A stretch of 55,302 nucleotides of DNA from Bacillus sp. BP-3 (GTDB lineage Bacteria; Bacillota; Bacilli; Bacillales; Bacillaceae_G). Location of the stretch: the NCBI RefSeq assembly GCF_028401955.1, contig NZ_JAQOTJ010000023.1, forward strand, positions 1 through 55,302, written 5' to 3'. This document shows, one piece after another, positions 44,922 to 53,693 of the stretch. Within the stretch, counting starts at the first letter, position 1. The number at the start of each line of letters is the position of its first letter. The notes under the pieces are model-generated. The model saw nothing but the letters and a program-made list of their open reading frames with translations, had not been told where the DNA came from and made no database searches. The position numbers were made by a program, and so were the translations under genes.

Positions 44922-44949
44922 AATGAGCCGCCCATATGGACAGCTCATT
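44922..44949. terminator. Hairpin upstream of a dispersed-repeat copy
   Basis: AATGAGC and GCTCATT form a stem with inner CC/GG pairs. It directly precedes the repeat copy at 44948-44979. Confidence 0.4.
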
Positions 44950-44979
44950 TACATAATTCTCGTTATCTGAAATAAAAAA
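44948..44979 (+). repeat. Dispersed ~30-bp repeat, copy D
   Basis: TTTACATAATTCTCGTTATC (44950-44969) then TGAAAT. Related copies at 52882, 53487, 54325 and 54922; see those entries. Confidence 0.45.
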
Positions 44980-45010
44980 GCTCTACAGAACAAAGAATAT
45001 AGAATATAGA

Positions 45011-45732
45011 TTATGTATCCATGGAGATGCAGTCCCAATCTTCATTTTTATAACTGATTAGCCAGAACAAGCCCCTTCGTCTTTCAACAACAATACTTTC
45101 CTGCATACCAGCAGTCGCTTCTCTCCCATTAATTCTATCATGTACACAAGCCCAATGAAGCCGATAAATGAGGTCGGCCTCGTCCAAAATCTCTTCTGCA
45201 CTTCGTAATCTTGTTTGTTGATAAAATTCATTAAAAGAACCACAATTAGAAACGAGTTTAATTGCGTAATGACAGTCACAGACCTCTTTTGGAAATTTTA
45301 GTGTATTCACGAGACCTATTGACCAAAGTAAAACCCATTGAGCTTCATACTGCCATGCAATCTGTATGGCTTCTTTCTGGTCAGGTTGCTCTGAATTTAG
45401 GAAATCTCTTTCCTGCTTCGTTAATGATTCAACCACACCGAACTTTTTCAGCAGCTCCATGACGAACTCTTTGGAAATTTTCAAATCTCCTTCTTGGACA
45501 ACATCACAAGCATATTGTATAACAATCAGCAAAGCTACTGCTCTCTTCGTAATCTCTTCTCGATTTCTCAACTGAATACTTGTCAAAGGCGGCAATTGAG
45601 GCAACCCTTCGATTGAATAGTATATTCATTTTTATTACGTACAACCTTGAATCCATTTTGGAAAACTTGAGTAATGAAACCTTCTATATCATTTGTATCG
45701 TTCCTTGATGCAAATATCGTGAAAAATCTCAA
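45011..45732 (-). pseudogene. DUF4272 protein, apparently frameshifted
   Basis: The longest frame (from 45604 to 45011, ~197 codons) carries the DUF4272 body: IQLRNREEITKRAVALLIV, AWQYEAQWVLLWSIGLVN and FPKEVCDCHYA. The normal N-terminus is in another frame, from TTG 45732 after GGGGG, reading RFFTIFASRNDTNDIEG to about 45605. The two frames are offset by one base near 45605-45615. So either one base was lost or a shortened protein is made from an internal start. Function of the family is unknown. Confidence 0.65.
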
Positions 45733-45916
45733 ATTTCCCCCTCCTCTAATGCTTATATTCAACTTAGCTTTTAAATTTTAAAAAACAAAAGAACATAAGC
45801 TGTTTAACATATTATACATGACTAATAGGGGGCACGTCACATATATAGCTAATTTTTGGATTACTTTAATAAAATAAACAAAATTAAAAATTAATAAGCA
45901 CTTTCGATATTAAAAA

Positions 45917-45940
45917 GGCAAGCATGAAAAGGTGCTTGCC
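45917..45940 (-). terminator. Terminator of the 57-residue gene
   Basis: GGCAAGCA and TGCTTGCC form the stem, with TTTTTA following on the minus strand. Confidence 0.75.
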
Positions 45941-45947
45941 CTATCTT

Positions 45948-46121
45948 CTAACGACGATGTTCCACAAGATCAATTACACCTAAAACAACGTGAGCTAAAC
46001 CGAATCCAAATACTGTATTTACAATCATCTTATTAGACCCACGAGTTTGCTTAAGAGCATAACCCGCAGCTGTAACTGCTGTACCTAGTGTAGTTGGAAT
46101 TAATCCTTCACGAATATTCAT
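45948..46121 (-). CDS. Small conserved hydrophobic protein
   Basis: 57 residues, starting MNIREGLIPTTLGTAVTAAG, with a likely membrane-associated segment around 37-50 (VFGFGLAHVVLGVI) and a basic end (VEHRR). AGGAGG lies eight bases before ATG 46121, and a terminator follows, so it is a complete small gene. I recall similar short proteins in other B. cereus group genomes, without assigned function. Confidence 0.75.
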   Translation of the reverse strand: MNIREGLIPTTLGTAVTAAGYALKQTRGSNKMIVNTVFGFGLAHVVLGVIDLVEHRR

Positions 46122-46284
46122 AGTAACGTCCTCCTAGTATCGCAGTTAGTAATTATGATTTAATGATTTAATACTTTGAAATTAAATTATTAAATCAAGT
46201 ATTAGTATTTTCCTGTTTTGTGGAAAATATGTGGAACTATTTTAAATACCTCTACTTAATTATGATACAGCGTAACTAAAAATG

Positions 46285-46782
46285 TTAATGCGTAAGTTGT
46301 TTTAATACATTTACATGTTCCCTATCTTTATCTAAAATATCATGTATTAACTTATGACTTTCTGGATCCAAATCACCTTGTACAATTTCTTCTGATATTT
46401 TAATCCCATAATAATCTTCGCCCTTTAACGCGCTATTTACAATTCCTTCTGTTGTATCTGGTACTGTAAATTGACTTATCAACCCTTGAACAAAGCCAAC
46501 GATTCCTTCATTATTAACTGGTACTCCTCCAAGATTTTGTATTCTTTCTGCTACTTTTAAAGCATGTTGTTTGTGATCTTATTGTATTCTTTGAAATTCC
46601 TTTTTTATTTCTGGATCTTTTAAATTTTCTATATAATGCTCATAAGCATGAATACCCATGTACTAACCTTTTAAAAAGGAATTTAATGTATTAACTATAC
46701 TTTTTTTCCATATAATCACGTCCTTTTGTACAATATCCTAAGCTAATTTCTTGTTATATCATTCCTTTAAATCCTCTCTCAC
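46285..46782 (-). pseudogene. DUF2383-like ferritin-fold protein with four in-frame stops
   Basis: A single unshifted frame of 166 codons starts at GTG 46782 after AGGAGGAGTGAAAG. It is interrupted by TGA (codon 8), TAG (15), TAG (40) and TAA (68). Between stops the text is clean: YMGIHAYEHYIENLKDPEIK, DHKQHALKVAERIQNLGGVP and GLISQFTVPDTTEGIVNSAL. This is a four-helix, ferritin-like DUF2383 (PA2169-type) protein. Every stop is one C-to-T change from CAA, CAG or CGA. The last ~100 codons remain open. Confidence 0.75.
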
Positions 46783-46884
46783 CTTTCACTCCTCCTGATA
46801 TAAATATCATTGGGGTTTAATCAATTCGGATTAGGTTAATACTAACTTTTGTTTAAATATATGAGAAATGGAGCTGGATTAAAT

Positions 46885-47241
46885 ATGGAATTTGAAGATA
46901 GAAACTCTACAGAATCTGCACTTCATCATTATAAGTATGGTTTGGGTTTATTTACTGAGAAGATGCCTAAGCTAGCTGAACAATTTAATTCTTTTACAGA
47001 GGAATGCTTTAAAGAAGGCACCTTATCCAAAAAGCAAAAACAGCTAATTGCTTTAGGTATTAGCCTTTATTCTCAGAATGAATATTGTATCATTTATCAC
47101 ATTAAAGGATGTCTAGATCAAGGAGCTTCAGAACAGGAGATCTTTGAGGCAGTGGGAGTGACAACTGCATTTGGTGGTGGAGCTACTATGAGTCAGACAG
47201 TTACTCTTGTACAAGAATGTATGCAAGAGTTAAAGCAGTAA
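46885..47241 (+). CDS. Carboxymuconolactone decarboxylase family protein (AhpD-like)
   Basis: 118 residues from ATG 46885; an earlier in-frame start at 46849 lacks a ribosome site. CMD features: FTEECFKEGTLSKKQKQLIALGISL, then CIIYHIKGCLDQGASEQEI, where AhpD would have CxxC with His: here Cys-x3-His, so a disulfide reductase role is uncertain. Followed by GVTTAFGGGATMSQ. Cytosolic, probably oligomeric. It converges with a decayed MarR gene, suggesting a former oxidant- or phenolic-responsive pair. Confidence 0.82.
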   Translation: MEFEDRNSTESALHHYKYGLGLFTEKMPKLAEQFNSFTEECFKEGTLSKKQKQLIALGISLYSQNEYCIIYHIKGCLDQGASEQEIFEAVGVTTAFGGGATMSQTVTLVQECMQELKQ

Positions 47242-47309
47242 TAAGAATATCATCATGGATTGAGGAATATATTTTTGGAGTTTATGTGTTACTATTCTTA
47301 CACAGGATT

Positions 47310-47348
47310 TTTTTGCCCATCCCCTCGAAAAGGGGGGATGGGCAAAAA
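47310..47348 (+). terminator. Terminator after the decarboxylase-like gene
   Basis: TTTTTGCCCATCCCC and GGGGATGGGCAAAAA form a perfect stem with a nine-base loop. Confidence 0.8.
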
Positions 47349-47370
47349 CACCCACACAATAAATAAAAAC

Positions 47371-47410
47371 AAAAAACTTGAGCGTGTGCTAATTACACTC
47401 AAGTTTTTTG
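47371..47410. terminator. Second hairpin, at the truncated end of the MarR gene
   Basis: AAAAAACTTGAG and CTCAAGTTTTTT are complementary. Two strong terminators in 100 bases suggest a rebuilt junction. Confidence 0.75.
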
Positions 47411-47857
47411 TTTTCTCTGTTAGCAATATCAGGTGCGATCTTTTGTCGTTTGGATTATGTGTTGTGAAAATAAATTCTTTTTGCAATAACCGTTGGATAC
47501 TTCCTGTCACTGTTGGTCTGTCCACCAACAGTCTCTCTGCAACCAGAGAAAGTGTCGTTCCATTCGGATGAAAAGATATATCCTTTAAGACAGCCCATTT
47601 CTGTGCTGTTATTTTATATATTTTTAATCGATTTGATAATTCTGTTTTCGTCATCACGCTAACTTTATGCAATAGATAAGATACCCTAAATTGTCCATAT
47701 ACAACCCCTTCTAGTTAGAATACTAATTATATATCCAAAAGTCAAACACTCAAATAACATATTCAAATAAATGCGATGCATCTCACAAACATTAAGATTT
47801 CTTAACATTGGGATGGCGAACTTATAAACTTCACAACAACCTTTATTTAATAAAAAT

Positions 47858-47886
47858 GGACAGGCCCTAAATCTTTGGGTCTGTCC
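47858..47886. terminator. Hairpin in the 47709-48037 gap
   Basis: GGACAGGCCC pairs with GGGTCTGTCC (one G-T pair). It lies between the MarR pseudogene and the oxidoreductase. A degenerate IS231-like end (TTCTTAACATTGGGATGGCG, 47799-47818) is just to its left. Confidence 0.5.
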
Positions 47887-48037
47887 GAAATATTTACATT
47901 CTAAATTTTTAATTTTTAATTTAGTATTTGAAAATGTTGGTTCTCCTTATTCATTATAATACCTATAAATATGTAATTTCTATATCATTAAGTACATTAA
48001 TTCTTGAATCTCTAATTTTTTTATGTACGTATACATT

Positions 48038-49255
48038 CTATTTATTTAATTTCGGTCTAGACTGCAAGTATAAATTTAAATTAGGACTAGAACCTTTTAT
48101 AATTACATCTCGGATAATTTTAGAAAGTACCATACTATAAACTAACCCATTATCACCATATGCATAGATAAAATAACAATTAGGAAATTCTTCATACATT
48201 CCGATTATAGGTAAACCATCATGAGTACCACCATAAAAGGCACTTAAATAAAATTCAGGTTTAACTGTAATATTAGGAAAGAGCTTATTGAATTCATGTA
48301 ATAGCTTTTCTTTATTATGGATTAATTTTGAATCTCTCTCTTCAGCAATGTTTGTATCTTCATCTAGACCACCTATAATAATTCGATTATCTGCTGTAGT
48401 TCGCATGTATATATATGGTCTAGCGGTTTCCCATATGAGAGTGCGTTTATGCCAGGATGAAAAATCTTCAACAGGGGTAGTGACAATTGCATACGAGCTA
48501 ATTAGCGTAGCGTTCTTTTCTTTTTTTAATTCTAATCCTTCATAACCTGCAGCTACGATTACTTTCTTGGCAATAATGGAATTACCACTTTTGGTATAAA
48601 AAGTAGCGAAGTCTTTTTCTAATTTTTTCCCAACAATCTCAGTATCTTCATAAATCTGTACTCCTTGATTAGAAGCTTGCTTTAATAAACTATGTGTAAA
48701 TTTATAGGGATTTATTTCACCATCTTCATATGTATAAAGGGCAGCACGCTTTTTAAATGGATATTTCTGTCCAATTTGTTTTTCTGATAACCAATCTGCT
48801 TTAAAACCATGCTTTTGTAAGTAATAAAGCTCTTTTTCTAATTTCCTAATATCCTCTTCATAGCTTGCAAAATATAAACTATCACGTCGCATAAAATCAG
48901 AATGAAAAGGTAATTTTTGATTTGCAAATTCAATATCATTAATTGCTTCTTCACATAATTTCATATGTTTTACTGTATACTCTTCCCCAAATGTATTAAC
49001 AAGCTCAAAAAACATTTTATCACCCAAATATTGTATGAGCGCTGTATTGGTTAGATTACTGCCATGTCCAACCTTTCGTTTATCAACTACAACTACACTT
49101 AAATCCGAATCACATAAATAGTATGCTGATTGAGCCCCTGAGCTGCCAGCACCTATTATTAAAACATCACAAATTATGTCTTTTTCTAAACAAGGATAAG
49201 AAGGTGGATTAGGAAAAGTTGTGTTCCAATATAATTTCCCTGTCTGTAAATCCAT
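48038..49255 (-). CDS. FAD-dependent oxidoreductase, DAO (glycine/D-amino acid oxidase) family
   Basis: 405 residues. The FAD-binding VLIIGAGSSGAQSAYYL is at 31-47, then VVVDKRKVGHGSNLTN, typical of DAO-family enzymes. Later signatures are VIVAAGYEG and, near the end, GGTHDGLPIIGMYEEFPNCY with the second FAD loop and AYGDNGLVYS. A deaminating oxidase of amines or amino acids is likely; substrate unknown. ATG 49255 has a modest AGGATGG site. The 49256-49597 gap holds a short coding-like tail (about 49386-49451, minus) and nothing else. Confidence 0.88.
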   Translation of the reverse strand: MDLQTGKLYWNTTFPNPPSYPCLEKDIICDVLIIGAGSSGAQSAYYLCDSDLSVVVVDKRKVGHGSNLTNTALIQYLGDKMFFELVNTFGEEYTVKHMKLCEEAINDIEFANQKLPFHSDFMRRDSLYFASYEEDIRKLEKELYYLQKHGFKADWLSEKQIGQKYPFKKRAALYTYEDGEINPYKFTHSLLKQASNQGVQIYEDTEIVGKKLEKDFATFYTKSGNSIIAKKVIVAAGYEGLELKKEKNATLISSYAIVTTPVEDFSSWHKRTLIWETARPYIYMRTTADNRIIIGGLDEDTNIAEERDSKLIHNKEKLLHEFNKLFPNITVKPEFYLSAFYGGTHDGLPIIGMYEEFPNCYFIYAYGDNGLVYSMVLSKIIRDVIIKGSSPNLNLYLQSRPKLNK

Positions 49256-49597
49256 TACTATTACACCATCCTATATAAAATAATTACATCCTCATTTTTA
49301 TTTCCAAACTAATTCAAATATATACTGTCTTTAAAAATTCGGTTTATAATTTTATTAAAGGTTATTTCGTACTAATATAACTAACTAGGTATACCTGACA
49401 TAAATTCTTTAACAAATAAATGAATTTCATCTTTAATCTGAAAATCCATACAAAAACATTATCACTTATATATAAAAAATTGATTTAACCTCTTGTAAGT
49501 AATCAACGGAGTTAAATTGAGATACATTTAATGTGGCGTTATAAACTGGTGTTTATTTCTAACACCTATATACTGTTGTAACAGAGTTGGTATTCTT

Positions 49598-50626
49598 TTA
49601 TGTAAAATATTCTAAATTTGCATTGGGAAAGAACTTCTCCATATAAGAATAAAGATAATTTTTTATATCTTCTTCTTCTTCTTTTTGATAAATGTATTTT
49701 CCAATTCCGTATTTTCCCCATTTATATCTTCTTTTCTCTTCATCTAATTCCAATTTTGTCATTGGATAATTTTTTTCAATCACTCTCTTAGCAGGCTTTG
49801 TAAAACGATGTTGAATAAATTCAAATGTGATATCATCACGTGCATCAGTGGGTAATTCAGCATCAAGACGCTCAAACATCTGATAGTATCCATCTTTCCA
49901 ACCTTCATGAAGATAAATCGGAGCAACAATGAATCCGAGGGGATATCCTGCTCTTGCTACTTTTCCAGCTGCCTCAATCCTTTTAGCTAGTGGAGAAGTT
50001 CCTGGCTCAAAATTTTTAATAACATAATCAGCGTTTACACTAAACCGAAATCTTGTTTTTCCATTATGCTTTGCATCAAGTAAATGATCTACATGATGAA
50101 ATTTTGTAACAAACCTCAATTTTCCATACTCGGATTCTCCAAAATGCTCAATTGCGCGTTTGAGGGTATGAGTCAAATGATCAATTCCCACAATATCGGA
50201 TGTACAGGAGGCTTCAAACCTTGTCAGTTCAGGTGCACGTGCCTCTATATATTTGTCAGCAGCTTCTAGAATTTCGTCGACATTTACATAGGTACGGATA
50301 TATGGCTTACTTCCCATTGTTGTTTGTAAATAGCAATAATGACAATGGCCCATACAGCCTGTTGCAAACGGAATAGCATACTCTGCTGAAGGCTTTGAGG
50401 TATCAAATTTTAGTGTTTTTCTAACGCCCACGACAAGAGTAGATTTTGCTACCCGATACTTTTGAAAATCGTTTTCTCCTGGGAGATCTCTCACTTGATT
50501 ATGAGAAGTAGTATGCCGAATTTCAACATCCATCTTTGCAAATTTTTCATGAAGCTCTCTCCCTAATGGATAATCCAGTGCTTTGGGTTCAAAGTATACA
50601 AGTTTAGGCATGAATGGATTATTCAT
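49598..50626 (-). CDS. splB: Spore photoproduct lyase
   Basis: 342 residues, full length for SplB. The radical SAM motif GCMGHCHYC supplies Cys91, Cys95 and Cys98, and Cys141 in ASCTSD is the conserved H-atom donor of this enzyme. It splits the spore photoproduct (a thymine dimer made by UV in dormant spores) back to thymines during germination using SAM and a [4Fe-4S] cluster. It overlaps splA by four bases and is the second cistron. Confidence 0.96.
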   Translation of the reverse strand: MNNPFMPKLVYFEPKALDYPLGRELHEKFAKMDVEIRHTTSHNQVRDLPGENDFQKYRVAKSTLVVGVRKTLKFDTSKPSAEYAIPFATGCMGHCHYCYLQTTMGSKPYIRTYVNVDEILEAADKYIEARAPELTRFEASCTSDIVGIDHLTHTLKRAIEHFGESEYGKLRFVTKFHHVDHLLDAKHNGKTRFRFSVNADYVIKNFEPGTSPLAKRIEAAGKVARAGYPLGFIVAPIYLHEGWKDGYYQMFERLDAELPTDARDDITFEFIQHRFTKPAKRVIEKNYPMTKLELDEEKRRYKWGKYGIGKYIYQKEEEEDIKNYLYSYMEKFFPNANLEYFT

Positions 50627-50886
50627 TCTATCATCCCTTCTGAAGCATCTCCATAATAGTAGTTGTAAGCTTGGTTTGCCTCTTCTTCTGTAGAATAAAC
50701 AGCCATTTCATGTGAAAGTGGATAATAATTTTCATAAAGAAACAATGCTAATTCATTAGGAGTATTAGGGCTATTTACAACAGCTGCGGCTTGTATATTT
50801 GCTACATCCTGAGTGTGGGGATTGCGATAAAAAACATAGACAATATCTCCAGTATGATAAGTTTTGCTTTTGTTAGACAATTCCAT
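50623..50886 (-). CDS. splA: Transcriptional regulator SplA
   Basis: 87 residues: GDIVYVFYRNPHTQDVANIQ, then VNSPNTPNELALFLYENYYP, then VYSTEEEANQAYNYYYG, matching SplA, the negative regulator of splAB in Bacillus. The ATG follows GGTGAT, and the 3' end overlaps splB (ATGA type). In B. subtilis the operon is transcribed in the forespore by sigmaG. I could not place a convincing sigmaG promoter in the AT-rich upstream region. Confidence 0.93.
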   Translation of the reverse strand: MELSNKSKTYHTGDIVYVFYRNPHTQDVANIQAAAVVNSPNTPNELALFLYENYYPLSHEMAVYSTEEEANQAYNYYYGDASEGMIE

Positions 50887-51373
50887 TCGATCACCTTTTT
50901 TTTATAAAATTTACTGCATAAAGTTTTTCATTAATAAAATTTTCCCTTTAGGGTTTAGAATTATGTCATCTATATTATGGAAAAATTAAATGGAGTTAAT
51001 TAAATTTGGGGAGGGTAATATTTTTAGGTAATTAATACTATTACTTCTTATCAGAGCGGACCAGTGCTATTTTAGAATAAAACGAGCGTGTTTTGAAAAG
51101 AGACTAATCAAAACATGCGCTTGAAATATTCTAACAAATTAATTTTTATACAAAGTGAAATCATTATTTGTGTTGCGTGTCTAACTCATATAAATAACAC
51201 GAATTTTATGTTATTTTTCGAAATGTTTTTTATTTTTAATGGAGTGAAAAATAAAATGGATATAGGTTCTGGTGCAAAAATACTTTACAAAAAACATAGA
51301 ACGGCAATGTTCTGTTAACTGAGAGGTTAAACAGCTAATCCAAACAATTTATGAATGAATTCAGCTTCATTTC

Positions 51374-51408
51374 GGGCAGATTTCACCCTTTGGTGAAGTT
51401 GCCCTTTT
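51374..51408 (+). terminator. Terminator preceding the truncated glycosyltransferase
   Basis: GGGCA-ga-TTTCACC (51374-51387) pairs with GGTGAA-gt-TGCCC (51392-51404), followed by TTTTC. It occupies the region that would code the first residues of the next frame, showing that part is not real protein. The rest of 50887-51350 has only imperfect inverted repeats near 51087-51120. Confidence 0.75.
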
Positions 51409-51413
51409 CTCAT

Positions 51414-51890
51414 CATATGCATAGCTTCGACGCTGATACCCAAATGACAGAGTCTATGTTGTCTAATGTAGATAAACATTTAGCTTCAGGCAAATACATT
51501 GGCGGTGGGGTAACTGGAAAGTTTGAAAGAATATCCTTAGGAATATTTATTTCCGCAATATTAATAATAATCCCCTTATTTTTTAAGTATGGAGCTATAT
51601 CTGTAGGGATTTTTTGGTGCTACAGAAAAGACTTTATGGCAATCAACGGATTTAATGAAAACATGCTTATGGCAGAAGATGCAGATTTTGCTAAACGGTT
51701 AAAAGAATGGGGAAAACAAAATAATAAAAAATTCGGTACAATTAAAAATGAAATGATAACTTCATGTAGAAGATTTGATACATATGGAGACTGGACTTTA
51801 CTTAAAAATCCAAAAGTAATCTTAGCCTATCTAAGGGGAAATGATAAAAAATACGCAGATAAAACATATTATGATAACCAAGAAAGATAA
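51414..51890 (+). pseudogene. 5'-truncated family 2 glycosyltransferase
   Basis: The open frame starts at 51351, but its first ~20 codons fall in a terminator. Homology begins at SFDADTQMT, the DxD metal-binding motif of GT2 enzymes, and continues through DKHLASGKYIGGGVTG, a hydrophobic stretch, FWCYRKDFMAINGFNENML and AEDADFAKRLKEWG. The N-terminal nucleotide-binding half (about 90 residues) is missing, so the product should be inactive. Confidence 0.7.
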
Positions 51891-51961
51891 CAGTGAATAA
51901 TCCTAAACAAATCATCATCAAATGAACTAATGAACCAAGATAAATAAAATTTAACAAAACT

Positions 51962-51996
51962 AAAAGAATCTTATTTATTTAGGATTCTTTTAATTT
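51962..51996 (+). terminator. Terminator after the glycosyltransferase fragment
   Basis: AAAAGAATC and GATTCTTTT form the stem, followed by AATTTTG. Confidence 0.7.
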
Positions 51997-52192
51997 TGTT
52001 GAATGCAAACTTTTGAATATTAGTTTACTTTGATTTTATTGGTTTTATCGTACTTTACTCATTTTCTCCAAAATCACCGACAAAAGTATACATTCAAAAC
52101 ACGATAAATAAAGAGTTTAAATACCTATAAACAAAAAAAGAAAAATCTAGATTTATGCTAGCTTTTTACATAAGTCACATTTTAGACAGTAA

Positions 52193-52221
52193 AAAAGAAT
52201 CTTCAATTAGAAGATCCTTTT
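52193..52221. terminator. Hairpin in the 51997-52299 gap
   Basis: AAAGAATCTTC pairs with GAAGATCCTTT (one mismatch), followed by TG. It may end the minus-strand gene at 52300; nothing else is recognisable in this gap. Confidence 0.55.
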
Positions 52222-52299
52222 GCCTTATTATTCAATTAACCTTCTTGTTACTTGAATAATAAATTTTAATAAAAAAGATATATTTAAACACATTATTAA

Positions 52300-52734
52300 T
52301 TAAATGATTAATTCTTTTTCAAGAAAAGTTACTACATCATTCCATTCTTTTATTGTTGAACCTTTTTCATATTCAAATTCTCCGAAATTTATATTGTTAT
52401 CTGGTTCATCTTCATAAAGTGAAAATTCTCTTATTAATGAACCTTCTTCTATAATTACAAGTTCTGCATTAAAATTTTCATCATAGTAAGCGTATGTAAC
52501 AGAATTATCTTTTGCAAGTTCTATCCAAGATACATTTGATAGACCAAAGAATGCTTCGCCTTCAAGGTCTACAAAATATGTCCATCCATCTTTATGTTCA
52601 GAAAAATACACTGATTCATCGATAAAATTCCCATATTGATCTAATTGAAATTCGATTTCTTTATTCATCCAGTCACAATAACGTTTTTTAGCTTCTTCTA
52701 ATGATAAACTTATTTTAAAACAACATTCTCTCAA
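52300..52734 (-). CDS. Hypothetical acidic protein, possibly immunity-protein-like
   Basis: 144 residues, strongly acidic and rich in aromatic residues (DGWTYFVDLEGEAFFGLSNV, SVTYAYYDENFNAELVII), no signal or membrane segment. Such small acidic single-domain proteins are typical of polymorphic-toxin immunity proteins, but no toxin gene lies nearby and I do not recognise the exact family. AGGAGGAG precedes the start. Orphan immunity gene is a reasonable but unproved reading. Confidence 0.65.
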   Translation of the reverse strand: MRECCFKISLSLEEAKKRYCDWMNKEIEFQLDQYGNFIDESVYFSEHKDGWTYFVDLEGEAFFGLSNVSWIELAKDNSVTYAYYDENFNAELVIIEEGSLIREFSLYEDEPDNNINFGEFEYEKGSTIKEWNDVVTFLEKELII

Positions 52735-52881
52735 TCTAGTTTCTCCTCCTCATTTTATAAATAAAATGTCCAACATTATAGATAGGATGTTGGTTAAAAA
52801 AAACTATATACTATTACGTATCTTTAATATTACAGAATAGCCGTGTGTAGTTTTTAAAAAATTACATCCTAATATACCTTT

Positions 52882-52913
52882 AATTGACATAATTCTCGTT
52901 AGCGGAAGTTGAT
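52882..52913 (+). repeat. Dispersed ~30-bp repeat, copy E
   Basis: TTGACATAATTCTCGTTAGC (52885-52904) then GGAAG. Closest to copy D at 44948; less similar to A-C. Confidence 0.4.
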
Positions 52914-52942
52914 ATATGTAATTAACCTGCGAAAAATTACCA

Positions 52943-53371
52943 TCACAAGACTGGAATTATGCCTTCCAACTCAGTAATTTCCTCACTAATTAATTGCTCT
53001 ATTTTTTTTATAAAATCATCAATTTGATTAAGTTCTGTAAGAATAAATAGATTTGAACGCATCCAATAAGGCTTTGATTGCTTATTGTCAGTTACTATCT
53101 CAATACCTACAATTCCTCTTTTATCATGTAAGAAAAATCTCATAGATAAGAAATGAGTTACATTGTCTATATCCTCACCTGAAACCCATTGAAACTCATG
53201 TAGTTTAAAAGTGGAAAACTTGATTATTCCCGCTTTTAAATCTTCGAGTTCTTCATTGGTGGTATATATGTTAATGTTTGCAGTGCCATAAAATCCAGTA
53301 AAATCAAAATTCAATTCAAAAAAATTAGTATCTTCCCATATCCTTTTTATTTTTATATTCGGTTCAGGCAT
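52943..53371 (-). CDS. Hypothetical protein
   Basis: 142 residues with alternating beta-like strands (FFELNFDFTGFYGTANINIY, FHEFQW-type segment) and a helical C-terminus (IDDFIKKIEQLISEEITELE). No signal peptide or membrane helix. ATG 53371 is preceded by GGGAGG. Lies beside another orphan acidic protein on the same strand; both could be remnants of toxin-immunity repertoires. Family not recognised. Confidence 0.65.
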   Translation of the reverse strand: MPEPNIKIKRIWEDTNFFELNFDFTGFYGTANINIYTTNEELEDLKAGIIKFSTFKLHEFQWVSGEDIDNVTHFLSMRFFLHDKRGIVGIEIVTDNKQSKPYWMRSNLFILTELNQIDDFIKKIEQLISEEITELEGIIPVL

Positions 53372-53465
53372 TGTGGTCTATCCTCCCATAAATTGCACTT
53401 TCCACTTGAGAATATTATAACAAGTTTTTCTTAACAAAACGGTTCCGTTAGATAAGTAAAACCAG

Positions 53466-53519
53466 TGAATATCCTATACATGCTCGGTTAACATAACGTC
53501 CTATTATAGGTAGCAAGTT
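53466..53519 (+). repeat. Dispersed repeat, copy A (left of the DUF1648 gene)
   Basis: GGTTAACATAACGTC (53486-53500) with shared flanks TGAATA upstream and TATAGGTAGCAAG downstream. Copy B at 54306 has the identical 15-base core and similar flanks, so the two are direct repeats about 840 bases apart bracketing the DUF1648 gene. Confidence 0.6.
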
Positions 53520-53693
53520 TTTCTCCATGTAATAGTCAGGTAGTATTTTTTCCATTGTATGGAGAAATTCGGCTGGTTTTTAACTTTCGCGAAGTTGAAC
53601 AGACAAAAAAAGGTAAAAATGATAAAATATAGTTCAAAAAGAGCTGCGTGGAGATAAAGAAATAAAAGATATCGTAGAAGGGGGAGTTAAAAA

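Larger units (their letters stand above)
47298..47698 (-). pseudogene. MarR family regulator, frameshifted and truncated
   Basis: The ATG at 47698 follows AAGGGG and reads MDNLGYL before the frame is lost at a small duplication (TATCTTATCTA). The next frame continues with winged-helix text: ITAQKWAVLKDISFHPNG, VDRPTVTGSIQRLLQKE and NPNDKRSHLILLTEKTK. After that it runs into terminator hairpin sequence, so the C-terminal dimer helices are missing. Target genes unknown; the convergent decarboxylase-like gene is a candidate. Confidence 0.7.

Noticed and set aside
44816-47820. A 3-kb composite MIC231 between the end at 44816 and TTCTTAACATTGGGATGGCG at 47799
   Set aside because: The right-hand sequence is too degenerate and no target duplication is seen, so the ends cannot be paired with confidence.
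49386-49451. Short minus-strand coding-like tail (DFQIKDEIHLFVKEFMSG)
   Set aside because: Only about 22 codons; no flanking support for a gene.
51115-51318. 67-codon plus-strand ORF
   Set aside because: Hydrophobic AT-rich frame with no ribosome site, overlapping imperfect inverted repeats.
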